A DNA stretch of 64,000 nucleotides from Sthenelais limicola (GCA_942159475.1 OW804095.1:151394808-151458807); one strand, 5' to 3'; positions 13,701 to 25,480 are shown, counted from the stretch's first letter. The notes: a model not told the origin generated them from the sequence alone. Program-made: numbers and translations.

Positions 13701-16700
13701 TGTGCCAAACTCTGCCCTTGTCTACGCTATAGGCGAGGCTCGTGCGAGGACGAGGATATATGTATGCATGGTACTACTGGTAGTGCCAGAGCCAGTATAC
13801 TACGGGTGCCACACATGCCTGTTGTTAGTATATCAGCAGGTAATGCATAAACAATGGATGGATGAAGACCATTCAGGTCACCATCCCCCTCCACACAAAA
13901 GTGCATGTTGTGATCGTTGTGACAATGCATGCTTGGTTTTGTGAGCACTAAATGTTGTTATTCTCTCCATGGCTTGGTTAGGTTGATTTTGGTGATGATA
14001 ATCATCATACACGCAATTCATTGTTTGCACCTTGCATGTTTTTTCGTATCGTAGCTTGGTATATTTTCCCGTATTAACATGTTCATTCTTTTTGACTGTT
14101 ATTTTATGAAAGACACGACAATCACAACCTATGCTTAATGGATATTCACAAAGACTATATAATAGATTGGTCACTTGCGATTATGCCCATTGAAATAACA
14201 TATATTTCTCCATTTCCCTTGGGCTTTGGAATACATTGAAAACTGCTTTTGAAATTCGTTCATGTACATTCCCGAAGGCTCTGGACTGCAAGGCGAGAGG
14301 TTGCGATAAATAGATGCGGTAATTTCAAGAGACGTTTCATTTCACATAATTGAATAATGGTTGAATAGTAGATGGTCTTATTTATTTGCAATCAAAGTAT
14401 AGGCGTATCTTCTTGCAAAGTTTTTGACCTCTTTTTTCGCAATTATCTAATTTGTGATATTTTGGTACTGCTGTAACAATATGTGACCAAACACTGCTAT
14501 ATCAAAGTTACAATATGCTGGGGGTTTAATTGTGTAATGAGATACTTATAAGCATGATAAGCTGACTACTTCTTATTGATATAACCATAGCATTACTCAT
14601 TAAATATATGGCCGTTTATACAAAGGCGATATACTGCCTGTGTAAATTTACAACGGCCGATCCTTCTATCTACTATTACCAAGTTGACTTTTTGAGATGT
14701 AGTGTCATTGATCTTATTTCATTTTTATGCTTTTGTGAAGTAATCAAAACAATAATAGCCATTCATTCCAATGATGATAGCGTTTTCCCAACCTTTTGAA
14801 CTACATGCGCAATCGGCATTGCGGTTAGGGGACACTTTCGTGCAGTTGCGAATATTAACCTTATGCTTTTGTGAAGTACGAAATATTTCATTCAAAACAA
14901 TAGTAGCAATTCATGCTAATAACAATAGCGTTTTCCCAACCTTTTGAACTACATGCGCAATCGGCATTGCGGTTAGGGGACACTTTCGTGCAGTTGCGAA
15001 TATTAACCTTATGCTTTTGTGAGGTACGAAATATTTCATTCAAAACAATAATAGCCATTCATTTCCAATGATGATAGAGTTTGTGCTTGAACTTCATGAG
15101 CAATCGGCTTTAGAGTTTGGGCGCACTTTCGTGCAGTTGCGAATATTAACCGAGTGATTGTCGTATAACCTTAACCGAACTGGGACCCGTTGAAGTGGAA
15201 ATCAGTGCATGTTTTTGTTCTCAACTGAAATTCAACACACGATTAAAATAGAAATGCAGCCTAGCAATTGGAATGCTTTTGGAGGATAGCCGCACCAAGG
15301 TAGTTTTCCTTACTTTTGTCTATTTTTATTGCCAAATGATGCATGGATAATTAGCTTACCTGGGACTTTTCTCATAGTTTTTATCATTGCATTCGTATTC
15401 ATTATCCCTTTTATTAGTAATTGTTCTAGAATAGTTCAATATAAGAATGCATACATGTAAACAAATTTATAGATTGTCTAAACAAGTAGATCAGAGGATG
15501 TCTTTGTATTTAGATTACCATTCTCCCTTTTATTACATATATTATATACTTCTGATTCCTCTCATTGCATGGCCTTGTGTTAGTACTGTCCACTGTACGT
15601 CGTAATATACAATGTTTTCATCGGATTTCCGTATCACACCTGACGTGTTTACGGGAAGATTTATTTAACTATGGAATAATGAAAATATGTAAACGAATAA
15701 TCTTATCTAATCTTAAACTCATTCGACATTTTGAGCATTCAATGTAGTAAATTATACTTATATTACAAATGCTTCAAGTCGTATGAATATATCTATCAAA
15801 TTTCAAGACTGTATTAAATATATCCATGCGTTTCTAAGCTCATCCTATAGCGTATATTCAGCCACTTTACTAGTAATTACCCACCCAATAATATTGTAAA
15901 CTTTTTTTTCAAAAATAAGAATATCAGGCTTAAAATCTAGAAATACTTATTAGATGTCCTACTGATTACCATCTTTGAAATCGGCTTGATCACATATTTT
16001 CAAATATGATGATATCTCAAAATTCATTTTTGTCTGACTTGTGACTCATTTACCTGTAACACATCACACATGGAATGAATGAATATACTGTACATTATCG
16101 TGACTATAACCATGGACTCTCTTATGCTCAGGTGTTGATGCTCGTATCCGACATGCTCAACTTGTACAAACCGCCAGTCTGGGCCGCAGTTCTGACTATA
16201 ATTCATACACCTGTAGTGATGCCTCCAGCAGATGGGAGCGTCGCCCAAGTTTAACTTCCAGTAAGTTTTCCTCGCTTCTTAAAGTCACAGTTCTTTTTTT
16301 TTTTTTTTTTTTTTAAAGTCACAGTTCTTATAAACATTTCCAATCCAACCCTGTAGATCTAATGTAACAATAGAAATGCCAGCTCTTATAGCGGAACTCC
16401 ACTATAGGTAAAAAAACGGCGCCAACAGGCAAAATTCGTCGCCGACATTTCTAAAAATGCGGAAAATTCGACATGACTAAAACTTCTAGTGGATGAGGGG
16501 GTAAAATAGGTTGTCGGCAACACATTTATTTGTTGCCAACAATTGCAAAATATCTAACTTGATTAGATATTTCGTCGCAAAAAATTCGTCGCAGCCGTTT
16601 TTGGCCGTTTTTCCCATAGTGGAGTTCCTGCATTATATATACATTTCTGTTTGAATGTGAATTAATTAGCAAAGATTTCAAATAGTAATTTTGACATGGG

Positions 16701-18432
16701 TCTGTCCTTGCGAATTGTTATGCTTATCGACAGAAGCTTTCACTTGGAATTGTCAGTATTAAATGTAGAGTTTAGGTATAATGGGATCTAATCCATAATC
16801 AACAATCGACAGCTCTTCATAGTTAGGAAATTCTGCTTATCTTAACTGAACAATCATAGCTAGTAGGTATAATAGGTATAGCGCTAATTTAACCAATGTC
16901 TGTGGTTACGCTAAACTGTATTTTAACCCCTTGGAGTCTTAAACGCGGGTTATTTGAGAGGAATGGTGAAGGTGAATTGTGCATTGTCTGACGATCTCAC
17001 CCATATTCTACATTTTGCAGGTTTAAGCATAGCCTTACAGGCGCTGGCTACTCCTATCTCCAGTTGTGCCACTACTTCTACGTGTAATACAACAACAAGC
17101 AGTTATCACGGCCTTCCTACATATGAACAAGCTCAGTGCATCAACGTCACCGTCAGTGTGGCACCTTCCAATAGCACAGCCGGCTCAGAAGTCAATCTTT
17201 TATACAGCAGCAGAGCCCCCATGATGGGGTATGATGGGGGGTATAGTATAATAGACCCTCCCCCTCCTTATAGTGATGTCATTCTCGCCACAGATGATGA
17301 AGGGGTAGGTGGAGATTATTTCTCTATAGGTGCAAGCTTAATCGTATTTGTTAGGAGTACAAAAGGTTGATCACTTTTCTTGGAACAACTCACATACTGA
17401 GTAGGCCACTTCAGTAGTTTTCAGGGTATTCGTGGGTCATTGAAAGCCTTGAAAAGTCTGCAACTTGGAATTGCCTTGAAAATGAGTTGATTGCTTTGAG
17501 GGCCTTGAAACCTACCAAACGGGCCTTGACATTTTTTAAATCGACCTTGAAATTTAGATGCACATGAAGAGTTGCACAGTTTCCTCCAACTGTTATAGAT
17601 GGGAAGGTTTTCTAGTCTACTGAATTAATTGATTCTAAGCACTTATGCCTGCATTGCTCCAGATTCAATAAATATCAAATTAATGGCCTTAAAAATTGCT
17701 GAAATCGGTCTTGGAAAACCTTAAAGTTGTGCCCAAACCATGGAGACCTTGACCAGTAAAGACTATTACCCCTATAGTGCTCTACCATGATATATCTACA
17801 GGCTCAGTAGCGAGAGAATGAAAGATACATTGCAAGATAGTAGATAGTAATAATAATTTGTCCGCGAATCTTTAACGTGAGTAGTGCTTCTGGAAGCCAT
17901 ACATATGACTGGACTCTTGATCACCCACTGAGCAAAGCTATAAAGACAGGAAGATAATATATAGAATGGATACTCCAAACTTTATGCACCACACTCTCAA
18001 AATGTCCTATTTCATATAATGTAGGCATAAAACATGATAAATATCGTGCTTTACTAATGCTAGCTAAGTGTGTATCCCTGGAAAAGAAAGTGTTCTGAAT
18101 GTCATTAATCCAGTTGTGGTCGCCAAACTAAACTGGAACCTGTAACAAAAAGTTCCCATTTATCTAAAAAAAAAAAAAAAAAAAGAAGCTTTGAACAAGA
18201 TATTTTTTATCGTACCACATTTCCTCTGATAAAAATGTTGACATGCAGTTGAGGATAGTATTTCATTATGGTTTCTTTATTTCAGCCGCCAGCATATGAA
18301 GCTGTGTTGGAGTTTCCTCCACTTGGTGAACTGCCTCCAATGTCTGATATTGCCCCTCCCCCTCCACCCGAGGCCACGCCCCCTCCACCCGAGGCTACAA
18401 CCTGTATGCTACCACTCACTACAACGGTCTGA
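4659..18432 (+). CDS. CUB-CUB-LDLa single-pass receptor with PPxY tail (shared ectodomain plus cassette C1)
   Basis: Twelve exons join into 691 codons (690 aa): 4659-4785, 7534-7733, 8026-8203, 8415-8456, 8836-8979, 10537-10758, 11354-11458, 12030-12188, 13504-13839, 16132-16260, 17021-17304, 18286-18432. All junctions are GT-AG and frame is kept. Order: signal peptide (hydrophobic stretch about residues 29-37), CUB-like domain 1 (about 57-165), CUB-like domain 2 (about 184-302), LDLa core (about 354-389), one TM segment (about 396-414), a Cys-rich juxtamembrane stretch, then a Ser/Thr/Pro-rich tail with PPPPY (627-631), PPAY (643-646) and C-terminal TTTV. The ectodomain layout resembles vertebrate NETO proteins. 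The PPxY tail is like LDLRAD4/PMEPA1 or fly Commissureless, which bind NEDD4-family WW domains. A role as a membrane adaptor for HECT ligases is inference. Orthology to a named gene is not established. Confidence 0.85.
4786..7533 (+). other. Intron 1 (2.7 kb)
   Basis: AT-rich intron with no recognisable exon. It holds a short TA microsatellite near 6318-6331 and one complete family-A inverted-repeat element (7153-7396) near its 3' end. Confidence 0.6.
7153..7396 (+). mobile_element. MITE family A, copy 1
   Basis: About 240 bp with inverted ends of the form ATATGGGTCAGATTTTCAG and a palindrome-like core (GCAGCTCTACACATTTAG near one end, TTTGAGAGGATTGG near the other). Near-identical elements occur at seven other places in the window, in both orientations. 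Confidence 0.8.
7534..8456 (+). CDS. Exons 2-4: CUB-like domain 1
   Basis: Exons 7534-7733, 8026-8203 and 8415-8456 encode residues 43-182. The pattern GSVEIESRGYP, then W-Y-I-S-S-P, then V-Y-I-Q-L-Y-F-E-D-F fits the first half of a CUB fold. L-V-L-L-F-K-T-G-D followed by GFRATIKW fits the second half. The domain has no cysteine at all, so both usual CUB disulfides are absent. Exon 4 (42 bp) has a weak donor (GTTCGT). Confidence 0.75.
8836..10758 (+). CDS. Exons 5-6: CUB-like domain 2
   Basis: Exons 8836-8979 and 10537-10758 encode residues 183-304. FCGNVHV at the start and FDCIWYIPA give the first CUB disulfide pair (two Cys); the second pair is missing. SSGLFLVRLKS and GDYIKIQFSNN match the later strands. 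Both exons are phase 1-1. Domain assignment is by pattern, not by search. Confidence 0.68.
8980..10536 (+). other. Intron 5
   Basis: No exon seen. It contains a stretch dominated by the motif CCTTGAAA (about 9404-9530), also present at 17423-17750, and a reverse-oriented family-A element (9806-10050). Confidence 0.55.
9806..10050 (-). mobile_element. MITE family A, copy 2
   Basis: Full-length copy in the opposite orientation to copy 1, ending CTGACCCGTAT. Confidence 0.8.
10790..10900. mobile_element. Small foldback element C, copy 1
   Basis: Inverted arms AGGGCCTAGTCCAC-C/T-AAGCC and a GATTCTCATG segment around a ~30-bp centre. Confidence 0.7.
11065..11263. repeat. Large palindrome (foldback element D)
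   Basis: About 200 bp with long imperfect arms: CCTCCCACACACAGCCGATT on the left pairs with AATCGGCTGTGTGTGGGCAG on the right, and ATCCTGGTTTATG pairs with CATAAACCAGGAT at the centre. Confidence 0.75.
11354..12188 (+). CDS. Exons 7-8: LDL-receptor class A module
   Basis: Exons 11354-11458 and 12030-12188 encode residues 305-392. Exon 8 ends with an LDLa signature, CDGYVDC followed by an acidic GGEDEGDTFC (about 371-389), where acidic side chains normally hold calcium. Further cysteines at about 344, 354 and 363 fill the module. The exon leaves phase 1 after AGT C; this donor at 12188/12189 is where alternative TM exons can join. Confidence 0.8.
11536..11622. mobile_element. Small foldback element C, copy 2
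   Basis: Shares CCGATTCTCATGCGATTTTG and the arm CGGCTTAGTAGACAAGGCC with copy 1, with a worn left end. Confidence 0.65.
12189..13503 (+). other. Intron 8, the proposed cassette-choice intron
   Basis: AT-rich with no recognised element. A CT-rich tract just before 13504 makes a strong 3' splice site for cassette C1. Under the alternative-cassette model its 5' splice site would also pair with the acceptors at 26738, 30996, 41095, 48407 and 57072. Confidence 0.5.
13504..13839 (+). CDS. Cassette C1 TM exon
   Basis: This exon encodes residues 393-504. A hydrophobic span (WFTANALAAAILILLGW) is followed at once by CGCRRR and a run of cysteines (CCSLTC, CCAKLCPC), typical of a palmitoylated cytosolic juxtamembrane region. 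Phase is 1 in and 1 out. Basic residues after the TM agree with a cytosolic C-terminus. Confidence 0.82.
13840..16131 (+). other. Intron 9
   Basis: No exon seen. It holds a three-copy, ~148-bp tandem repeat at about 14728-15153; the rest is unremarkable AT-rich sequence. Confidence 0.5.
14728..15153 (+). repeat. ~148-bp tandem repeat, three copies
   Basis: Units start ATGCTTTTGTGA and end TGCAGTTGCGAATATTAACC. The first two share GTTTTCCCAACCTTTTGAAC; the third is diverged. Confidence 0.8.
16132..18432 (+). CDS. Cassette C1 tail exons 10-12
   Basis: Exons 16132-16260, 17021-17304 and 18286-18432 encode residues 505-690. They carry LPTYEQA, DPPPPYSDV and the exon-initial PPAYEAV, then a Pro-rich run and a C-terminal TTTV (a class I PDZ-ligand pattern). 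Exon 11 enters phase 1 and leaves phase 0; exon 12 is phase 0 and starts directly with PPxY. Exon 10 is phase 1-1. The stop TGA is at 18430-18432. Confidence 0.8.
16393..16628 (+). mobile_element. MITE family B, copy 1
   Basis: About 235 bp flanked by inverted repeats GGAACTCCACTATAGG and CCATAGTGGAGTTCC. The interior includes GTTGTCGGCAACACATTTAT. A second copy lies in the opposite orientation at 24659-24892. Confidence 0.8.
16797..17007 (+). mobile_element. MITE family A, copy 3 (degenerate)
   Basis: The left end is worn; the right end (GTGCATTGTCTGACGATC) is recognisable. It stops just upstream of the C1 exon 11 acceptor. Confidence 0.6.
17305..18285 (+). other. Intron 11
   Basis: The first half (about 17423-17750) is rich in the motif CCTTGAAA or GCCTTGAAA, matching a stretch in intron 5. 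An A-rich run lies at 18166-18184. No exon is seen. Confidence 0.5.
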
Positions 18433-18440
18433 GCCCACTC

Positions 18441-18478
18441 CCGCAACCGCAGCCGCAACCGCAGCCGCAACCGCAACA
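18441..18478 (+). repeat. 12-bp GC-rich tandem repeat after the C1 stop
   Basis: Three to four copies of CGCAACCGCAGC in the C1 3' UTR. Confidence 0.7.
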
Positions 18479-18564
18479 TACACGCCTTTAAACTAGTATA
18501 CACATATATGTATACACACATGTATGTGTAAATGGAAATAGATATGATGCATGTATCTGTATGC

Positions 18565-18794
18565 ATATGAGGGTCAGGTCATCTGAAAATGTACAATTGG
18601 CAATATTATAGTAAATTATGTAAGGCATAAAAATGATAAATAATAGGTATATCTGAATGTAGTTGGCATTGGGTTGATTATAACAATCTGTTATGTTTAA
18701 CTGTTTTTTAAACCTCACTTTTATCTTAAACCTGAGTTATTTGAGAGGATTGGTGAGACTGAATTGTACATTTTCTGACGACTTCATTCATATG
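18565..18794 (+). mobile_element. MITE family A, copy 4
   Basis: Recognised by GGGTCAGGTCATCTGAAAAT at the left and TTGTACATTTTCTGACGAC at the right. The ends are diverged. Confidence 0.65.
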
Positions 18795-20679
18795 TATACA
18801 TATACATATACCGTATACATATAATTCTGTACATGTGTACATATATTTATATGTAAATACATCAGTACATATGTACATTCTACATGTATATGTATGAATA
18901 CAGATATTTGTAGAAATACTTCTGTTTATTTATATGTACACCTTTGTATATATATTTATGTATACAGCTATATGTATGGGCACAGATATGAATATTTATA
19001 ACATACTTTTGTGTATGCATATATGATACATTGACATATATATGAGATATGTATTGACAATCTCTGTGCGAATAGAGTTATAGTTGCGTATGCGTTCATG
19101 TATGTATATATATCATATACACATGCATTTGTACATGTGTATAGATATACATATTCTATGCATACATGAATATATTATTCACACGGCTCTACTGCCTGTC
19201 CAATCTCCTCAGACCTTAGTTAAAAACATCTCTCTGAGATTTGTAGCTTGTAATATTTCTTGGATAGTGCAGACCTTATTTATAACCATGTCAACAATTG
19301 TATGTATTCCCTGCGATAGGGATTAGTGGTTAGTAAGTACATTGTATGTTTTATTATTTTAATTGCATCCAGATGCACTTGAATTCATGTGCTTGCCATG
19401 CAAGCAGGTTCCATTTCCAAACGCATCATTATTTAGGTGGATTTTGGAGGAGGCATATGAAATGAGTTGATACGGAAAATTATTTTTCAAATTGTTTGTT
19501 TGGCCGTACCAGAGAACTTATACATGTTCCTGGACTCTAGCCAAGACTTGGCAACGAAGTTGGATCGAGATTATTTATCTATAAGTCTGTGTGGGTATTG
19601 ATGCATATCCTAGCTTGTCAGTAGAAAGACTATGCCTTTACATTATTTCACTATCAGAAGTAGTGAAAATTCCACACGGTGCTAACATATCGCATAATAA
19701 TGCCTGCCCTTTAGCTCCAAGTTGATGCCAAATACAGACTTAAAACTTAGAGTAGAGGCGTTTTAATATACAATCCTTCATCGCGAAGTTCGTCCACCTT
19801 TTCTCGTCTTGCTTGACTTTGTGAGTTATTCTTTTGTAAAGATATATAAACACTCAATGATAGTTGTGGGCTTTTAAACATATTTATACCATGAGTAAGC
19901 ACTCAAAGTAGTTGTCTAGATGTTGTTAGTGCTCGAGCAATAATCTTGCACCATCCAAATGGATGACTCGGTTTGCCTTAACTTGCCACGTATTTGTACA
20001 CGGGAATCATGATCTCAATTATTCGTCAGTGTCAATCTCCAAGGTTACAAGCGTAGTGTGGATGATATAGCATATTAAGGGTAAATTATTGTTGTTGAGG
20101 ATGAATATACTGAACCTCATGCAATCGGCTGCCAAATGCCTCTATAGCAGTTGTGTTTCTAATTTTCTCCTGTTCATAGGATAGCGGCGTTTCAATGAGC
20201 AACTTTATATGTCACCTTTCTTTCATTGACCACAGACAGTTCGGCTATAATTTAGAATTATGAATGATCTCATATCTATTCGTCCCAATCCCTCCTGATA
20301 ATCCCCCATTGAAGAATTGGTGAATACCAGCCTGTAAGGATGAAATCTTGTTTAAAAATACTGCATCTTTATTTGCCAACAAAAGGTACTCTCTCAGTGG
20401 AAGTATAGTATTGATTCTCTCTTTTGTTTATGATATAAATTATGCCACTATTCCAAGGTTACAAAGAACACCCATCGCCATTTCCTTATATATGAACTCC
20501 CTATAAAATGTGAAGAAACCATCGGCTCCTCATCTGAATTACAATAAACAAACGATTGGTTGTGAGCTGCAATTCGATCGCAATTATTCTGATAGTCTTG
20601 CGACTGCTACTCGCAAGCAATCGCTAGGGTTTGCGATCTAGTAGAGGAGGCCTGTAAGTCCTCATTTAAAGCTGCACTC

Positions 20680-21010
20680 TCGGTTAACGTCCGTCAAAAA
20701 TTAGGGATTTTCTCATTTTTGGTCCATTCTTTCCCAACCCATCTAGAAGTCATTTGACCAACATTTTGGAGGATTTTGGCATTTGTCTTTGCTACAGGGC
20801 TTGTCCGTATTTGTATTTTGGGGACCCGCCAAACTCCTTTCCTGTGGTGGCTTCACTTATCATCGCTCACCGGCGGCAGTTTTGCTAGGATGATTTTACT
20901 TCAAACTCTTGTATAATCATACAACTGCAGCAGATTATTGATACATTCAGTCCTATAAGTCATAACATGAGTACAATTTTGTTTGTCGTAATGGCTGAGA
21001 ATGGAGCAGT
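20680..21010 (+). repeat. Dispersed repeat R3, copy 1
   Basis: Shares blocks such as GGAGGATTTTG, TGGCTTC-CTTAT and CAGCAGATTATTGATA with 44430-44825 and 63100-63360. Confidence 0.55.
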
Positions 21011-21340
21011 TTTAAGAAGCAAGGCCTAGCCTGGTTGTATGATCGCAAGCAATTGCTTTCAATTGCTTGTAAAACATGGACTAATCATTAAGTATGTCTA
21101 CAGTTGTTGGACGTTCTAGCCATCTGGAAAACAAGCTACTAACTCAGAAAACTTCCAACCTGGAAAACTACCACCCCAAATATCAATTAATTTCCAATAG
21201 TTGATGTAATGCAATGTAATTGCAAAACCAAACGTTTGTTGTATAGGGTCTCTGTGCACATGTGGTAATACTTTTGTTGGCAGTTTTTCTATATATTTGT
21301 TAGTTTTGTGGATGGTAGTGTTATAATGTTGGGTTCGATG

Positions 21341-21790
21341 TGCTTTATGTCACCAGTATTACCAACACTTGTGGATGGTAGTGCTTTATGTCACCAGTAT
21401 TACCAACACTTGTGGATGGTAGTCCATTATGTCACCAGTATTACCAACACTTGTGGATGGTAGTGCTTTATGTCACCAGTATTACCAACACTTGTGGATG
21501 GTAGTCCTTAATGTCACCAGTATTACCAACACTTGTGGATGGTAGTGCTTTATGTCACCAGTATTACCAACACTTGTGGATGGTAGTGCTTTATGTCACC
21601 AGTATTACCAACACTTGTGGATGGTGGTCCTTTATGTCACCAGTATTACCAACACTTGTGGATGGTAGTCCTTAATGTCACCAGTATTACCAACACTTGT
21701 GGATGGTGGTCCTTTATGTCACCAATATTACCAACACTTGTGGATGGTGGTCCTTTATGTCACCAATATTACCAACACTTTTGCTCCTTC
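21341..21790 (+). repeat. 41-bp minisatellite, 11 copies
   Basis: The unit contains TGTCACCAGTATTACCAACA then CTTGTGGATGG, with variable positions mostly in the GCTTTATG / CCTTAATG block. Open frames across it are artefacts of the repeat. Confidence 0.9.
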
Positions 21791-23144
21791 CTTGGCGAAT
21801 TCACCAGCGTTTGGGGCTAAAGGCAGGGCTCCACCAGACTGCATGCTTATTGCGGCTAATTTGCGATTTGATAATTATTGTCATTCATTGATTATTATAA
21901 AGAACCTATATTGATATTGTACAACCTATCAAAAACTTCCTCTGACCAGCTCCATGTGTTACTATATTCGGAATGAGAAAGCACTGCTGAAAACGACCAC
22001 AGAGGGAAAAAAGGTCAGTGGAGTCAAGCCTTAAGTGTTTAAAAGCGGGATGCAAATTGGGCCTTGCGGCAACTCGTGCGACTTCAGACAAAATCGCATT
22101 GATTTTTAAAACTATAAATTGCCCCTGTAGGGACAGCTGCGACCACTTGCAGACTCCTATGACTAATCGCAGAGGCAAAAATTGCCTGACACACATGTGA
22201 TTCATGTGCAATTTGAGATATGCCAGATCGCAGGTGAAATAATCCAAATCGCATGTGAAAAATCTCAGTTGATGCGATTTCAAATGGAATCGCACATACT
22301 TCTACAAGCATTCGCATATGTGTAGGGCTAGCCACAACAATTTGTAGACCTCTGTTACTGTCCACGACTAATCGCAGGAGGTCATGCGAATTTCAGAAAT
22401 ATCCGAAATTGCAGGTATGTTTGAACAGGTATATTTTTACGAATTATTGATGAATCAAACAATTTTTTCACAGAACATGCCCAGACGTGTTGTCTCAAGT
22501 ATCTTAAAATTTTGTAAATATAAATTGATTTTTTCTACTTTTTTTTCAAATTGTCGCAAGTACACCTCAAAAAATATTTTCGGTCTTCTCTCCCTCCATT
22601 TTCTTATAACTTGAAGTGATCCAAAAGTGCACATCTGCTGCGAATCCAGACCTGCGGTTTCACATCAGTTTGCAGCTGAAATCGCACGTGTGTAGGGATT
22701 AAAACTCAAATTGCACAGCATTATTTCTGAAATTGCACAAGTTCCCCGCCGATTGGCACAGGATTTCTACGATTTCACATGCAAATGATCGCAAGTGCCA
22801 GATTCGCACCAGTTTTTTAATTCGCCCCTGTGTAGACGGGGCATCAAGAATGGTAACCAGGGAAGGCTTTGCCTGCACTCCACAGAATAAGTTCTGGATA
22901 ATCATCTTCCCGTCCTAGTCTGTCTTCCTCCTCGTATCCCTTCCTTCATCTATGTAACAAACATGTGGATATTCTTGCAATCTGAATAATGTGACGAAAG
23001 GTTCTGCACGTGTAACTTGAATACTTGCTTGGATTGAAAGTGTTGGTGTAAGTTATAGAATGATCCATCGCCTCATTCAACTTGATATTAATATGTGACC
23101 CACTCACAAGCATCTAAACCGCCTTAAGGATTGCAAGTTATCTA

Positions 23145-23358
23145 AAGGGTGGTCTCCACTGGCTGCGTTAAGCTCTGCGGTAAGCTTTGCGGTAAGCCTT
23201 GCAATGGTGCTGTGATGGTGAGAAGTGGCGAGGTCCTGCCTACATGGCCAGTGATTCATGTAGGCAGGACCTCGTCATTCCTCTCCACCTACAGAACCAG
23301 CACAAACCATTGCAAGGCTTACTGCAGAGCTTATCGCAGCCAGTGGAGACCACCCTTT
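23145..23358. mobile_element. Foldback element E
   Basis: The ends GGGTGGTCTCCACTGGCTGC and GCAGCCAGTGGAGACCACCC are inverted repeats. A central hairpin repeats GCGAGGTCCTGCCTACATG as its reverse complement. Confidence 0.78.
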
Positions 23359-24297
23359 ATCCCTCACCCAATACTATATACTAATGTTACTTGTGAAACC
23401 TTACAATAAGTGGGTTGATTCAGTGGGGACACTTTTGTCCCCGGGTTCAATATCTTCCTGTATTTTGGGAATATTTCTCCAGCATTATTACCAAGAGTCC
23501 AACAATTGTGACCATTTTCTCTGGGTTCAAATGTTTTGTTCATTGTCTAAGGTAAGTGTTAGTAGGGTTGTAAAATATAAGTTTGTAATCTCATGAAATT
23601 ATAAAGCAATCCATGGCATGGACACCTGTTACATCTCTGCTTCAAACCCTGTTAAAGCTCACAGTGTGTTTCTGTGGTGTCTCTGTAAGAAACCCATCCT
23701 TCCATGACATAAGTCAACGCAGAAGTTCAAGTAGAAAGAATATAAAGTAGATTTTCTTCTTGCCATGTAAGTGTTCTCTTTGTTTACTTGTTTTTTCTGT
23801 CGCGTATAATACCATTTGTCACGACCACAGTTAAGACCATGTAGGGTCTTCTATCAGAGGTTCCACACAATGGCTTTATTTTGGGTCTATTCATAATTCA
23901 CATTTTATATTTTAAAGTACAAGTTTGACATAAACTCCTTATACTGATGGCAAGCCCATTTATCGATGTAATTATTCAAATAATAAACTTTTATACTATC
24001 TAACAAGGTGTCTTCCATATTTGTTGTGGTTATTTCCCATAGTTATTTTTATTCCATGCTCTCCTTCTATTTAGCAGCTTCTAGAAAATCATGTTATCTC
24101 ACATTTTACTTTCTCTAACTGGGTGTTGATCAATATCTATGGCCTAGTATTGCATAGCATTGGAAGTGAAAAATAGATGGTCTTGAAATGACTAGATTTG
24201 AAAACGGATTAAATTAAAAATAAGGTTTCCCTTCATTATTAGTATCTTGGAACGCTATGTCTTGGAACGCTGTGTCTTTACACTTTAAGGAGGTTGT

Positions 24298-24540
24298 ATA
24301 TGGGTCAGATTTTAGGAAAATGTACAATTAGCAGCTCTACAAATTTAGGGAATTTTGCTAAATTAGGTTGGAAAATGATGAATACCGGGTATATCTAAGT
24401 ATATTTTGTATATCATTGATTTATAGTATCAGTTCTGTTATGTTAAACTACATTTTGAAGCTCATTTCTGTCTTAAATATGGGTCATTTGAGAGGATTGG
24501 ACAAGGCGAATTGTACATTTTCTGAAAATCTGACCCATAT
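24298..24540 (+). mobile_element. MITE family A, copy 5
   Basis: Full-length, with TATGGGTCAGATTTTAGG at the left and TCTGACCCATAT at the right. Confidence 0.8.
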
Positions 24541-24658
24541 CCTCCTGTACGCTACTGAAACATCTGATGAATAGGATTAATTTGGACTTCAGGGTCAAAA
24601 TGATTCATTGCTTACACACTACAGTTACTCAAAGAACAACATTAGTTTTCATTATGCA

Positions 24659-24892
24659 GGGACTCCACTATGGGAAAAACGGCAAAAAACGGCTGCGACG
24701 AATATTTTGCTACGAAATATCTAATCAAGTTAGATATTTTGCAATTGTTGGCAACAAATAAATGTGTTGCCGACAACCTATTTTACCCCTCTTCCACTAG
24801 TGATTTTTGAAATTTAAGTTTTTAGTGAATTTTTAGTCATGTCGGCGACGAATTTTGCCTGTCGGCACCGTTTTTTACCTATAGTGGAGTCG
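24659..24892 (-). mobile_element. MITE family B, copy 2
   Basis: Reverse-oriented homologue of the 16393-16628 element, with ends GGACTCCACTATGGG and CCTATAGTGGAGTC. Confidence 0.8.
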
Positions 24893-25202
24893 CCATATTA
24901 AGAGTGATTTTATTGTGTAGACTATAGCTCTAAACCCTATAGGTAAATTCTCCCTGCAACATATTACAAGTATAATATATATTAAATTATTTATAATTAT
25001 GAAGTTTATTTCACTGCCATCTAGTGGAGATGAGCAGATGGATTCACCACACCCATGGTTACCATGCAAGCTATCTAATACTACACATTTCTCCGGTTTC
25101 AGTGGAGTCAATGAACTCCCTTTATTGCTTTATTAACAGCATAATGTCCAAGATATAACTAACACTTTGTTTTAACGGTATCTCAGTTCGACACCAACTT
25201 TT

Positions 25203-25480
25203 GATTGATTGATTGATTGATTGATATTGTTTATTTCCAGAACAAACAGTTACATAAATAGAAATACAATAGAGTCTGGAGAAAGGTGCTCGCATCTATG
25301 CTAGTCATAGCTCTTCCAGAGAGTCCTGATTATACTAAATATTTTACATTCATAAATATATATACTATATCTTACATCGTTGAGTATAGACAATTCAAAT
25401 ATAACTTTTCTTTGGATTTTATATGAAAGGGAAATAAGAATGAAAAAAATAATAATAGAAGAATACAGTAAAAATGAGTG
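25203..25480. mobile_element. Possible LINE 3' end
   Basis: TGATTGATTGATTGATTGAT followed by ATTGTTTATTTCCAGAACAA resembles the inverted tail of non-LTR elements. No reverse-transcriptase frame is present here. Confidence 0.3.

Larger units (their letters stand above)
16261..17020 (+). other. Intron 10 with two inserted MITEs
   Basis: Contains a short direct repeat around a poly-T run (16284-16330), a family-B element (16393-16628) and a degenerate family-A element (about 16797-17007) that ends 13 bp before the exon 11 acceptor. Confidence 0.55.

Noticed and set aside
21593..21914. Repeated peptide frames such as SPVLPTLVDGG
   Set aside because: Translation of the 41-bp minisatellite; frames end as soon as the repeat ends.
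22018..22365. Overlapping frames of 60-129 codons at 22.0-22.4 kb
   Set aside because: The stretch is dominated by recurring GCGATTT / AAATCGC words, likely a worn foldback element, and no protein family is recognisable.
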